Source: Arcicella sp038230735 (GTDB lineage: Bacteria; Bacteroidota; Bacteroidia; Cytophagales; Spirosomataceae). From it: a stretch of DNA of 64,000 nucleotides. Numbering within the stretch: the stretch's first letter is position 1; each line of letters begins with the position of its first letter. The stretch is from positions 10,953 through 74,952 of the forward strand of contig JBBRMR010000017.1 in the NCBI GenBank assembly GCA_038230735.1. Reading direction: 5' to 3'. Both the position numbers and the translations under genes were made by a program. The notes beneath the pieces are model-generated. The model did no database searches. It saw only the letters and a list, made by a program, of their open reading frames with translations, and was not told the origin of the DNA. This document shows positions 1-8,138 of the stretch, one piece after another.

Positions 1-149
1 ATTATTTTAGGGTTTTCAGAATTGAAATTAAGTTCAAATCTACTATTTTTCAAGGTAAAAATTGTGCTTTTTCATGCTTTTGCACAAAATAATCATGCTT
101 TATTTTTAACTATTGATAGAATATCGACAAACTTTTAGCATAAAAATGC

Positions 150-157
150 TATATTTG
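150..157 (+). promoter_or_regulatory. Bacteroidota -7 promoter element
   Basis: TATATTTG matches the TAnnTTTG consensus and lies 19 bp before the ATG at 177. No clear -33 TTG sits at the usual 19-21 bp spacing, so the promoter assignment is provisional. The rest of the first 176 bp is A+T-rich and holds no gene that I can see. Confidence 0.45.
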
Positions 158-176
158 CGTTATATCAAAAAAGACC

Positions 177-1550
177 ATGAAAAACGATTATTATAAAGGT
201 ATTATTCTGACTGGTAGCTTATTAGCAATGCTTTCGGGATGTACTCAAAAGGCAGGAGACGATACAGTTCCCACAAATATAGTGTCAAGTTTTAGCTTGA
301 TGCAAGATAAGATTATTACGCCCACTTGTGCCACATCGGGTTGTCATGCTTCCACGGCAGATGGTTCTTTTAAACAGCACGGTTTGGTGTTGGAGAAATC
401 GGTTGCTTATGAGAATTTGGTGGGAGTTACGCCCTTCAATGCCCTCTCAAAGGCAGACGGACATTTGCGGGTGAAAGCGTATAAATCCCTGGAAAGTCTT
501 TTATTCCATAAACTCAACTGGGATTTATCGCATCATGGGGGCAAGCAATACGGAACGCCCATGCCTTTGGGAAGTACAGCACTCTATCTCGGTCAAATTG
601 AGTTTATTCGTCGTTGGATTGAGGCAGGAGCTCCTAAAACGGGCGAAGTTGCCGATGCTAAATTATTGGATGACAAAACGCCAAGTGTTTCAGCTACTGA
701 TGATTTTGTGCCAATGAAAACGCCTCAACAAGAAGGATTAGGCGGTTTTCAGTTGAAAGTAGAAAAATTTACGGTTCAACCCAATTTTGAAAGAGAGATT
801 TTTGTGCGGAGAAATGTGGGAAATACGAGCGAGATTTACGTCAATAGAATCAAACTGCAATCTCGTGCCAATAGCCACCACATGGTTTTATATGATTTTA
901 GGAGTAATTCGGGTTTGCCCGTAATTGACCAAATCAGAGACCTTCGTAATCCTGATAATTCCCTGAATTTGATTACAGCAATCCAAATGTCTAACCATGT
1001 TTTCTTGGGTGGTGGCACACAGGCAAATCAAGTTTATGACTTTCCTGAGGGAACGGCATTACTTTTACCCGCCAATTATTCGATGGATTTGAACCCCCAT
1101 TATTTCAATAAAACCACTAATTCTTTGGTGGGTGAAAATATAGTGAATCTTTATACAACGGATAAAGCAAAGGTAAAATATGTGGTGAAAACGATTGATT
1201 TTAACAATACGACTTTACCAATTGGAGCAAATCAGAAAATTACGCTTACCAAAGATTTTGCTTTTGATAAGAATGTAAAAATTGTGTCCTTGACTTCGCA
1301 CACGCATAAATTTGGAGAAAAATATGTTATTAAAATCAAAGGAGGAGCAAGGGATGGGGAAATTGTGTATGAAAATATGGACTGGGAGCATCCTTTAGTC
1401 GTGAATTTTACTACTCCAATTTCCTTGAAAAAAGGGGAAGGACTTACCTCGGTAGTAACTTATAACAATACTTCCAATCAGAAAATCGCCTTTGGTTTGA
1501 CCTCTGATGATGAAATGAACATTATTTTTGGATATTATTATGAGGAATAA
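177..1550 (+). CDS. Lipoprotein with c-type haem site and copper type II monooxygenase-like domain
   Basis: This 457-residue protein has a lipobox (LSGC, Cys22), so it is probably a membrane-anchored lipoprotein. Residues 50-130 hold a CxxxxCH haem-attachment motif (Cys51, Cys56, His57) and a downstream GTPMP that could supply the axial Met. The C-terminal part, about 190-457, resembles the fold of peptidylglycine and dopamine beta-monooxygenases. HHM at 234-236 and His308 would bind the first copper; HTH at 375-377 and Met447 in an EMNIIFGYYY tail would bind the second. All six copper ligands expected for that family therefore seem present. The domain names come from motif recognition and the haem-to-copper electron path is inference. 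The substrate is unknown. The gene is monocistronic, with its own promoter element and a strong terminator. The track start ATG gives a good signal peptide. Confidence 0.7.
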   Translation: MKNDYYKGIILTGSLLAMLSGCTQKAGDDTVPTNIVSSFSLMQDKIITPTCATSGCHASTADGSFKQHGLVLEKSVAYENLVGVTPFNALSKADGHLRVKAYKSLESLLFHKLNWDLSHHGGKQYGTPMPLGSTALYLGQIEFIRRWIEAGAPKTGEVADAKLLDDKTPSVSATDDFVPMKTPQQEGLGGFQLKVEKFTVQPNFEREIFVRRNVGNTSEIYVNRIKLQSRANSHHMVLYDFRSNSGLPVIDQIRDLRNPDNSLNLITAIQMSNHVFLGGGTQANQVYDFPEGTALLLPANYSMDLNPHYFNKTTNSLVGENIVNLYTTDKAKVKYVVKTIDFNNTTLPIGANQKITLTKDFAFDKNVKIVSLTSHTHKFGEKYVIKIKGGARDGEIVYENMDWEHPLVVNFTTPISLKKGEGLTSVVTYNNTSNQKIAFGLTSDDEMNIIFGYYYEE

Positions 1551-1600
1551 TATCCAACAATTTTCCCATTTTCTTTTCCATCAAAAACGTTAAAATTAGC

Positions 1601-1640
1601 AATACGCCCAATACTGCAAAGCCTTTGGGCGTATTTTTTT
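1601..1640 (+). terminator. Rho-independent terminator
   Basis: An 11-bp perfect stem (AATACGCCCAA paired with TTGGGCGTATT), a 13-nt loop and a run of T follow the copper/haem lipoprotein gene by 50 bp. Confidence 0.85.
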
Positions 1641-1791
1641 TTAGGGCTTCTTCGGGATTTTAACCCAAAAATATCCCAAGACTGCCATTACCAAAACTTC
1701 AACCCAACAAAAAAGCTGCAAAATACCAATTATTATGGCTAAGAACATCAGGCGGAGATTTTGGAAGAGATTTTATTTTTTGGGCATTATT

Positions 1792-2193
1792 TTACAGAGC
1801 TAAAAGGATCTCCGCAGGAATACCCATATTGTGATATAAATTCTTAATCATCTTCAACGTAAGTTGTCTTTTCCCGTTCAAAACTTCTGAAACACGGTTT
1901 TCTCCCCCAAAATATTTTGCTACTTCTTTTTGCGAAAGATTAAGCATTTCCATTCTTTGCTTGATTGCTTCTATGGAATTCAATTTAGGAATTGGATAAT
2001 GTTTCTTTTCATACTCAATGGCTAATACCGTCAAAACTTCCAGTATATCCATTGCCTTTTGCCTTTCTTCGGAGTTTTCTATTAAATCCGCATCAATCAA
2101 TTCGTCAATTAATGAAGAAATTTCTTTGAAATCATTTTCATTAGTAATTGGTTTTATTTTTATGTTATCTAAATTTATATTGAGCGTTTTCAT
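1792..2193 (-). CDS. higA: HigA-type antitoxin, XRE-like HTH
   Basis: The 133-residue protein has an acidic helical N-terminal half (1-70) and a Cro/C1-type helix-turn-helix at about 75-120. The core NLSQKEVAKYFG and VSEVLNGKRQL are typical of HigA-family antitoxins. In this family the antitoxin binds the HigB ribonuclease and represses the operon. It lies 10 bp downstream of the higB-like gene on the same strand, which is the standard higBA order. The frame is open throughout, although the toxin frame is interrupted, so it may now act as an orphan repressor or as an antidote to a HigB encoded elsewhere. Family assignment is confident; present activity is inferred. Confidence 0.85.
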   Translation of the reverse strand: MKTLNINLDNIKIKPITNENDFKEISSLIDELIDADLIENSEERQKAMDILEVLTVLAIEYEKKHYPIPKLNSIEAIKQRMEMLNLSQKEVAKYFGGENRVSEVLNGKRQLTLKMIKNLYHNMGIPAEILLAL

Positions 2194-2203
2194 ATTATGC
2201 TGA

Positions 2204-2500
2204 TTAAATATCTTTGATGTCTTTTATCTTGTCATATTCCTTATGAGTACCTATAAATCTTACGAATACGAATCCTTTCGTGTACTCGTATTTAGCAATT
2301 AAGCGGTATTTATTTTTACAGATGTTAAAAACAATACGCCCGTTTCACACAATATCAGAATCTTTGAAAAGGGAAATTACTTCATTAGGAGAAATAAAAT
2401 CTATTTCCTCATTAACCTCATACCAAGTTTGAAGCGAAGCCATTGAATCGGGATATTCCTCCCAAAAATTTCTTAGTGTCCCTTTTGTACATATTCTCAT
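2204..2500 (-). pseudogene. higB: higB-like toxin gene with in-frame TGA
   Basis: Translating the reverse strand from the ATG at 2500 gives 98 sense positions that look like a HigB mRNA interferase: MRICTKGTLRNFWEEYP at the start, then a SLFKDSDIV stretch, then NGRIVFNICKNKYRLIAKYE. Codon 52 (2345-2347) is TGA between DIV and NGR. HigB relatives usually have Gly there, so a GGA to TGA change would explain it. Everything else is intact, so this looks like a recent nonsense mutation or a sequencing error. The product would stop at 51 residues, before the basic C-terminal part that carries the catalytic residues. A TATATTTG element on the minus strand (2508-2515) lies just upstream, close enough that the transcript would be nearly leaderless. 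Confidence 0.8.
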
Positions 2501-2544
2501 AACAAGACAAATATACATAAAATTCCCATAACGGGAAGTATTTA

Positions 2545-2592
2545 AAATAAGAAATAGGGCTAATTCACGAATCAGCCCTGCTTCTTATTTTT
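2545..2592 (-). terminator. Terminator hairpin downstream of barrel gene
   Basis: An inverted repeat built on AATAAGAA, TAGGGCTAATTC and GAATCAGCCCT, with a T run on either strand, separates the barrel gene ending at 2605 from higB. Confidence 0.7.
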
Positions 2593-2604
2593 TTCTGAAA
2601 AATA

Positions 2605-3228
2605 TTAAAAGAAGAAACCGCCCACTCTGATAACAATTGGGCTACCATAGAGCTGATTACTTGTATTAGCATTATAGGAGAAATTATAGAGTGCCGTTAG
2701 CTGAAACCCGCCAAATCCTACACCGATGCCCGCTAAAACCTGAGGTTCATAAGAAGCTGATTGACCTCCCGAAGCAAGAAAATATTTTTGTACTTCACCC
2801 TGTGCAAAAGCCTTTGACAGAATTCCTTCTAAAAATTGCAAGCGATATTGTCCAAACGCTCTTGGTCCATAAAAATTTAGAGCATTTGGATTGTAAGTTG
2901 ATTTATAGTATTGATAATCAATAGCTAAACCTGCGGTGAAATCATTGGTAACTTGATAACCCACCATTGGCGAAACGCTAATAACGGTTGGATTGCCAAA
3001 TTGTAAGCCCCCAATTCCACCACCAATACGAATTCGCTGCCGAAATGGCAATTCCCGAACATCTTGTTCTTCGCCGCTATCTAAATCCCGAACGGTACTG
3101 TCTTGCTTGATAACGATGGGGTCTTGGGCGTAAGTGCTTGTGTATGAAGCTATTGATACGAATAAAAAGAAAAATATTTTTTTTAAAGTTCCCAGTTGCA
3201 AAGGGGTGTTTATGGTCTTGTTGTTCAT
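2605..3228 (-). CDS. Small outer-membrane beta-barrel protein, unknown role
   Basis: The 207-residue protein has a Sec signal peptide (hydrophobic 17-31, cleavage near TYA-Q at 34/35). It then has a polar, acidic stretch (40-65) and a C-terminal domain of alternating hydrophobic strands rich in Gly, Tyr and Phe, ending in GGFFF. A terminal aromatic residue is typical of barrels inserted by BamA. No catalytic motif is visible. It stands alone between a terminator and the divergently transcribed uvrA region. The annotation is limited to localisation and fold class. Confidence 0.65.
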   Translation of the reverse strand: MNNKTINTPLQLGTLKKIFFFLFVSIASYTSTYAQDPIVIKQDSTVRDLDSGEEQDVRELPFRQRIRIGGGIGGLQFGNPTVISVSPMVGYQVTNDFTAGLAIDYQYYKSTYNPNALNFYGPRAFGQYRLQFLEGILSKAFAQGEVQKYFLASGGQSASYEPQVLAGIGVGFGGFQLTALYNFSYNANTSNQLYGSPIVIRVGGFFF

Positions 3229-3421
3229 GGTTTTTTATTTTCGTTAATCTTAATTTTAGTATTTAATAAAAACGTATTTTACTATATTTTCTTGCAAGAT
3301 ACGAAACATTCTTTTCTGAAAATATGTCTTGATATAAACAGGCGTGCTTGTTTTCACCGAAGACTTCGTTTTCATTGAAGGCTTCGCCATTACATAAAAA
3401 AATAGAGACAATGAAATTTCT

Positions 3422-3429
3422 TATCTTTG
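3422..3429 (+). promoter_or_regulatory. -7 promoter element for uvrA
   Basis: TATCTTTG fits TAnnTTTG and ends 44 bp before the ATG at 3474. No SOS-type operator was recognised here. The transcribed leader would contain the heptad repeat at 3440-3472. Confidence 0.5.
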
Positions 3430-3439
3430 TTTAAAAATA

Positions 3440-3472
3440 CTCAATCTTCATTGCTCACAGCTCATTGCTTTT
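3440..3472 (+). repeat. Heptad repeat directly before uvrA
   Basis: CTCAATC, TTCATTG, CTCACAG and CTCATTG are four consecutive 7-bp units sharing a CTCAttg core. They end next to the uvrA start codon and occupy the position of the ribosome binding site. Confidence 0.6.
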
Positions 3473-3473
3473 T

Positions 3474-6464
3474 ATGAATATTACCGAAATAACCTCCCAA
3501 CAATATACTCCCATCGAAGACCTTGACCCCAAGAAATTTATCATCATCAAAGGGGCAAGAGTTAATAATCTTAAAAATATTGATGTTGCCATTCCTCGCA
3601 ATAAACTGGTGGTTATCACGGGTTTATCGGGTTCGGGGAAGTCTTCTTTGGCTTTTGATACGCTCTTTGCCGAAGGGCAACGGATGTACGTGGAAAGTTT
3701 GAGTTCATACACTCGCCAGTTTTTGGGGCGGATGGAAAAACCCGATGTCGATTATATCAAAGGTATCTCGCCAGCCATTGCCATTGAACAAAAAGTATCG
3801 ACCAAAAATCCTCGTTCTACGGTCGGGACAACTACTGAAATCTACGATTATCTCAAATTGCTCTTCGCTCGGGCGGGTATTACGTATTCTCCAATATCGG
3901 GCAAGGAAGTTACGAAAGATACCGTTACGGACGTTGTGGACTATGTTTTTGCGTTGGAAGAATTTCAACGAGTAATGATTATGGCTCCATTTTTATTGAA
4001 AAATGAGCGAACATTAGCCCAAGAAATGCAGGTCTTGATTCAAAAAGGATACACCCGAATTGTGGTGGATGGAGAGATAAATTTTTTGGAAGAGCTTTTA
4101 GACAATAAAGAAGACCTACAAAACCTCCCTGCCATTGATATTTTTACTAATAATTACAAAATACTCATTGACCGTGTGGCGGTAAAAAAAGAAGCCGATG
4201 GTCAGCCCGAGGAAGAAACTCAATTTCGTCTATCAGATTCTATTCAAACGGCTTTTTTTGAGGGAGAAGGCACTTGTTTTGTAGAAATTATGGACGGAGC
4301 AACCAAGGCTTTTTCCGACCGTTTCGAGGCGGATGGCATCTTGTTTGAAGAACCTTCGCTCAATCTGTTCAGTTTCAATAATCCCTACGGAGCTTGCAAA
4401 CGTTGCGATGGCTTCGGGCGGATTTTGGGCATTGATAACGATTTAGTTTTTCCTGATAAAAGTGTGTCCGTTTACGAGGGAGCAATTGCCCCGTGGCGAA
4501 CGGAAAAAATGAGTGAGTTCCTAATTCCATTAATCAAAAATGCCACAAAATTTGATTTTCCGCTTCATCGTCCCTACAAAGATTTAGCCCAAGAACAAAA
4601 AGATATCCTTTGGACGGGCAACCAGTATTTTAAAGGATTAGATTGGTTTTTCAAAATGTTGGAAGGCGAAACCCACAAAATTCAATACCGTGTGATGCTC
4701 TCACGCTATCGTGGACGTACTTCATGTCCCGAGTGCAAAGGCTCACGCTTACGCAAGGATGCAGGGTATGTGAAAATTGGAGGAAAGTCAATAATTAACT
4801 TAGTTCTGATGCCCATTACGGACGTTGCTACGTTCTTTAATGAATTGCAATTGCCTGATTATCAGCAAAGTGTATCAAAAAGAATTCTCCAAGAAATTAC
4901 CACTCGTTTAGAGTACATGAACAAAGTGGGCTTGGGATATTTGAGCCTAAACCGCTTATCATCCACACTTTCGGGGGGTGAGTTTCAACGGATAAAACTG
5001 GCTACTTCTTTGGGAAGTGCTTTGGTTGGTTCGATGTATATTTTGGACGAACCCAGCATTGGCTTGCATCCACGAGATACATTGAGATTGGTTTCAGTCT
5101 TGGAATCTTTGCGAGATATGGGCAATACCGTTATCGTGGTCGAACATGAAGAAGAAATCATGCGTGCCGCTGACCAAATTATTGATATAGGTCCCGAGGC
5201 AGGGAGTCATGGAGGGGAATTAATATTTCAGGGTTCGATGTTCGATGCTCGTAATCCGATTTTCGATGTTGGTAATTCGAAGTTAGGGAGTGTGGTTGGT
5301 CTGGGCGACCCCGTGAACACCAACCACGGGACGGAGAATCAACCATCGAACCGAAGCATCGGACGCATCGAAAATCAAGCATCGAAAATATCACATACCA
5401 TCAATTTTCTCAACGGCACAGACTCCATCAAAGTCCCAAAATTTCGCAGAAAATCTACCAGTTTTATTGAGGTAAAAGGAGCTTACGAGAATAATTTGAA
5501 GGATATTTCGGTAAAGTTTCCTTTGGGGATTCTCACGGTTGTAACGGGCGTGAGTGGTTCGGGCAAATCATCTTTGGTGCGTAAAGTTTTATATCCAGCC
5601 CTCGGAAAATACTTGGGAACTTATGCTGAGGAATCAGGAAAATTTGGAGAATTATCAGGCAGTATCAAGAAAATTGAAGCCGTAGAAATGGTTGACCAAA
5701 ACCCGATTGGCAAGTCATCTCGTTCAAATCCAGTTACCTACATAAAGGCTTATGACCAAATCAGGCTTTTGTATTCCGAACAGCCCATTGCCAAAGCGAG
5801 AGGCTATAAACCAGGCAATTTTTCGTTTAATGTAGAGGGTGGACGTTGTGAAACTTGTCAGGGAGAAGGCTTCGTAACCATCGAAATGCAATTCATGGCA
5901 GACGTAAAACTCAAATGTGAGTCTTGTGCAGGAAGGCGTTTCAAACAAGAGATTTTGGACATCAAATACCAAGAAAAAGACATCTCTGAAATTTTGGATA
6001 TGACCGTTGATGAAGCCATCGAATTGTTCCGAAAAGACCAACCCAAATTAGCTGAAAAACTGTTGCCTTTGCAAGAAGTAGGCTTGGGATATATCAAAAT
6101 GGGGCAATCGTCAAACTCACTTTCGGGCGGAGAAGCCCAACGGGTAAAATTAGCAAGTTTCTTAGGAAAAGGTAATCCAAACAAAGGAAAGACCCTTTTT
6201 ATCTTTGATGAACCCACGACTGGACTACATTTTCACGACATCAAAAAGTTATTAAAAGCTATCAACGCATTAGTGGAACAGGGTGATTCAGTCATTATTA
6301 TTGAACATAATATGGAAGTAATAAAATCGGCAGACCATATCATAGACATCGGTCCAGAAGGGGGAGAAAACGGTGGTTACGTTACGTTTGAAGGTACACC
6401 AGAGGCAATGGTAAAAATGGAAGGAGATAATTATACGGCGGCGTTTTTGAGGGGGAAAATCTAA
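3474..6464 (+). CDS. uvrA: UvrABC excinuclease subunit A with 51-codon insertion
   Basis: UvrA is the damage-recognition ATPase of nucleotide excision repair and delivers UvrB to lesions. The 996-residue product has both ABC ATPase halves: Walker A GLSGSGKSS near 50 and TGVSGSGKSS near 690, two LSGGE signatures, and zinc-binding CxxC pairs (CKRC, CPEC, CETC, CESC). The ATG at 3474 was chosen; an in-frame TTG at 3465 would add three residues. Family members from this phylum are usually about 945 residues. The excess is explained by residues about 587-638 (bases 5234-5386), a low-complexity stretch between the first ATPase half (GGELIFQG) and the linker (LNGTDSIKVP). That stretch is encoded by repeat DNA and keeps the frame. 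The position is a surface linker, so function is probably retained. Confidence 0.95.
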   Translation: MNITEITSQQYTPIEDLDPKKFIIIKGARVNNLKNIDVAIPRNKLVVITGLSGSGKSSLAFDTLFAEGQRMYVESLSSYTRQFLGRMEKPDVDYIKGISPAIAIEQKVSTKNPRSTVGTTTEIYDYLKLLFARAGITYSPISGKEVTKDTVTDVVDYVFALEEFQRVMIMAPFLLKNERTLAQEMQVLIQKGYTRIVVDGEINFLEELLDNKEDLQNLPAIDIFTNNYKILIDRVAVKKEADGQPEEETQFRLSDSIQTAFFEGEGTCFVEIMDGATKAFSDRFEADGILFEEPSLNLFSFNNPYGACKRCDGFGRILGIDNDLVFPDKSVSVYEGAIAPWRTEKMSEFLIPLIKNATKFDFPLHRPYKDLAQEQKDILWTGNQYFKGLDWFFKMLEGETHKIQYRVMLSRYRGRTSCPECKGSRLRKDAGYVKIGGKSIINLVLMPITDVATFFNELQLPDYQQSVSKRILQEITTRLEYMNKVGLGYLSLNRLSSTLSGGEFQRIKLATSLGSALVGSMYILDEPSIGLHPRDTLRLVSVLESLRDMGNTVIVVEHEEEIMRAADQIIDIGPEAGSHGGELIFQGSMFDARNPIFDVGNSKLGSVVGLGDPVNTNHGTENQPSNRSIGRIENQASKISHTINFLNGTDSIKVPKFRRKSTSFIEVKGAYENNLKDISVKFPLGILTVVTGVSGSGKSSLVRKVLYPALGKYLGTYAEESGKFGELSGSIKKIEAVEMVDQNPIGKSSRSNPVTYIKAYDQIRLLYSEQPIAKARGYKPGNFSFNVEGGRCETCQGEGFVTIEMQFMADVKLKCESCAGRRFKQEILDIKYQEKDISEILDMTVDEAIELFRKDQPKLAEKLLPLQEVGLGYIKMGQSSNSLSGGEAQRVKLASFLGKGNPNKGKTLFIFDEPTTGLHFHDIKKLLKAINALVEQGDSVIIIEHNMEVIKSADHIIDIGPEGGENGGYVTFEGTPEAMVKMEGDNYTAAFLRGKI
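5234..5386. repeat. Repeat element inserted in frame in uvrA
   Basis: The 153-bp block starts with heptads of the form TTCGATG and ends with their inverted counterparts (CATCGAA). Both arms keep a 7-bp rhythm. The centre (5292-5328) is a palindrome, GTGGTTGGTCT against ACACCAACCAC, which also occurs between genes at 43.8 and 49.9 kb. The length is exactly 51 codons with no stop on the coding strand. Confidence 0.8.
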
Positions 6465-6490
6465 AAACCTTATGGCGGTAAGGTTTCCTT
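6465..6490 (+). terminator. Weak hairpin after uvrA
   Basis: AAACCTTA pairs with TAAGGTTT across a 6-nt loop immediately after the uvrA stop. The following T run is short, so termination strength is uncertain. Confidence 0.5.
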
Positions 6491-6503
6491 AAATCATGGT
6501 TAA

Positions 6504-6704
6504 TTAAACAGCGTGTAAATGCTGTTTTTTTGTTTGCATTAATTCCTGATACGAAATCGTCCTCAACATTCCGATTTTGATTTTCTTTTTCAGGGCGGCG
6601 GTCTCCGACTTATACGTATTATGACCTTTTAACAATTCCTCGGCGATATTCGCCACTAACGCCTCGACCGATTCGGACGTTAGGATAATGGGTGTGTTTT
6701 GCAT
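6504..6704 (-). CDS. Small hypothetical protein
   Basis: From the ATG at 6704 the product is 66 residues, starting MQNTPIILTSES, acidic and helical at first and Lys-rich near the end. The frame can be extended to an ATG at 6785, which would add a hydrophobic stretch; I prefer the shorter form. The opening resembles the N-terminus of small helix-turn-helix or excisionase-like proteins of this phylum, but the DNA-binding part itself is not recognisable, so it could be a remnant. It converges on uvrA. The role is unknown. Confidence 0.4.
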   Translation of the reverse strand: MQNTPIILTSESVEALVANIAEELLKGHNTYKSETAALKKKIKIGMLRTISYQELMQTKKQHLHAV

Positions 6705-7028
6705 CGGCGGTAATGTGGTTAAATGAAACAATGGGATTAAATTGAAACACAAAGATAATACATATCGTAATATCTTCATAGTCAAGACGATATGATAACA
6801 AAAAAGTCATTTGTTTGGTTTAAAAACTATACAATTATTGTTGGTATGGTTTTTTTAAAGAAATAAGAACATGGGTAATCCGTCATAATTGCCATCTTGC
6901 CGACACTATTGGAACTATTATCATACTAACTTCGTATGTTACTTAGATATTATCCGCAAAACAGACCACTATAAATTTTTCATTCTCTTCCATTTAAAAA
7001 ACATAGATAAGGCATTCTTCCTTATTAA
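6705..7028. other. Intergenic stretch upstream of type III PKS
   Basis: This A+T-rich DNA lies between divergently transcribed genes and must hold promoters for both. I could not find a convincing TAnnTTTG element with correct spacing, a stem-loop or a repeat. Confidence 0.4.
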
Positions 7029-8138
7029 ATGTTTGTAAACGATAATATGAGTTTTATTACATCAATTGGTACCGCTGTTCCAGACCATTGTTTTTCTCAA
7101 ATGCAAATCGCTGAGTTTATGGCTTCGGCTTTGCAAATGGACGAACATAATCAACGCAGATTAAAAGCCTTATACCGAACCACCAAAATTGCCCAACGAT
7201 ATTCCGTTTTACCTGACTACGGATTACCATTTTCCGACTATCAATTTTATCCACAAAGCCCTGATTTAGAACCATTTCCAAGTATCTCAAAACGAATGAT
7301 GGCGTACCAAAAATACGCTTTGCCCTTATGCTTAAAGGCAATTGAAAACCTCAATCAAGATGTTTCTGAAATTACACACATCATCACAGTTAGTTGTACG
7401 GGGATGTACGCCCCTGGGCTGGATATTGAAATTATCTCAACGCTTGGACTGAACACCACCATCCAACGGATGGCCATTAATTTCATGGGTTGTTATGGAG
7501 CTTTTAACGGCTTAAAAATGGCGGATACCATCTGCAAGGCCCAGCACGAAGCGAAGGTTTTAGTGGTTTGTGTTGAACTCTGTACCCTTCATTTTCAGAA
7601 AAGAATGGAAGATGATTTTTTGTTATCTAATGCCCTTTTTGCCGATGGTGCCGCCGCAGTTTTGATTGAAGCAAAACCTCAAAAAAATGCTCAAAAGCAA
7701 TTAGAATTGAAGTCTTTTTTCTGTGATTTATATTTCGAGGGCAGACAGGATATGGCTTGGAATGTGGCAGATTTTGGCTTTGAAATGACCTTGACATCTT
7801 ACATTCCAAAATTAGTAAAATCAGGCATTAAATCATTGATTGACAGATTGTTAAGTAATGCTGAAATGAAAACTGAGGACATTGATTTGTACGCTATGCA
7901 CCCAGGAGGAAAAGCAATTCTGGAAGCCATTGAATCATCTTTGGAAATGAAGCCAGAAGATAACAGATATGCTTATGAAGTATTAAAAAATCATGGTAAT
8001 ATGTCGTCTTGTACCGTTCTTTTTGTGTTAAAAGAAATCTTGAAAGACAAGGCTAATAACGAAGCGGGAAAGAATATTTTAAGCTGTGCCTTTGGTCCAG
8101 GATTGACCTTGGAATCAATGATTTTGACGGTTGTTTAA
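7029..8138 (+). CDS. Type III polyketide synthase (chalcone synthase-like)
   Basis: The 369-residue thiolase-fold enzyme condenses an acyl-CoA starter with malonyl-CoA units. The catalytic triad is visible: Cys155 in NFMGCYGAFNG, His291 in AMHPGGKAIL and Asn324 in NHGNMSS. The family GFGPG loop appears as AFGPGLTLES (354-363). These residues distinguish it from FabH, in which the Cys sits in a different context. A second ATG six codons in (7047, MSFITSIG) is an equally good start. Most bacterial homologues sit beside methyltransferase or oxidase genes, but here the neighbours are unrelated, so starter unit and product cannot be inferred. Its 3' end overlaps the convergent gene by 4 bp. Confidence 0.85.
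   Translation: MFVNDNMSFITSIGTAVPDHCFSQMQIAEFMASALQMDEHNQRRLKALYRTTKIAQRYSVLPDYGLPFSDYQFYPQSPDLEPFPSISKRMMAYQKYALPLCLKAIENLNQDVSEITHIITVSCTGMYAPGLDIEIISTLGLNTTIQRMAINFMGCYGAFNGLKMADTICKAQHEAKVLVVCVELCTLHFQKRMEDDFLLSNALFADGAAAVLIEAKPQKNAQKQLELKSFFCDLYFEGRQDMAWNVADFGFEMTLTSYIPKLVKSGIKSLIDRLLSNAEMKTEDIDLYAMHPGGKAILEAIESSLEMKPEDNRYAYEVLKNHGNMSSCTVLFVLKEILKDKANNEAGKNILSCAFGPGLTLESMILTVV

Noticed and set aside
3465..3473. TTG start for uvrA
   Set aside because: It would start inside the heptad repeat; the ATG at 3474 gives a normal N-terminus.
5858..6217. Long open frame antisense to uvrA
   Set aside because: It lies wholly within strongly conserved uvrA sequence and has no homology character; codon bias of the sense gene explains it.
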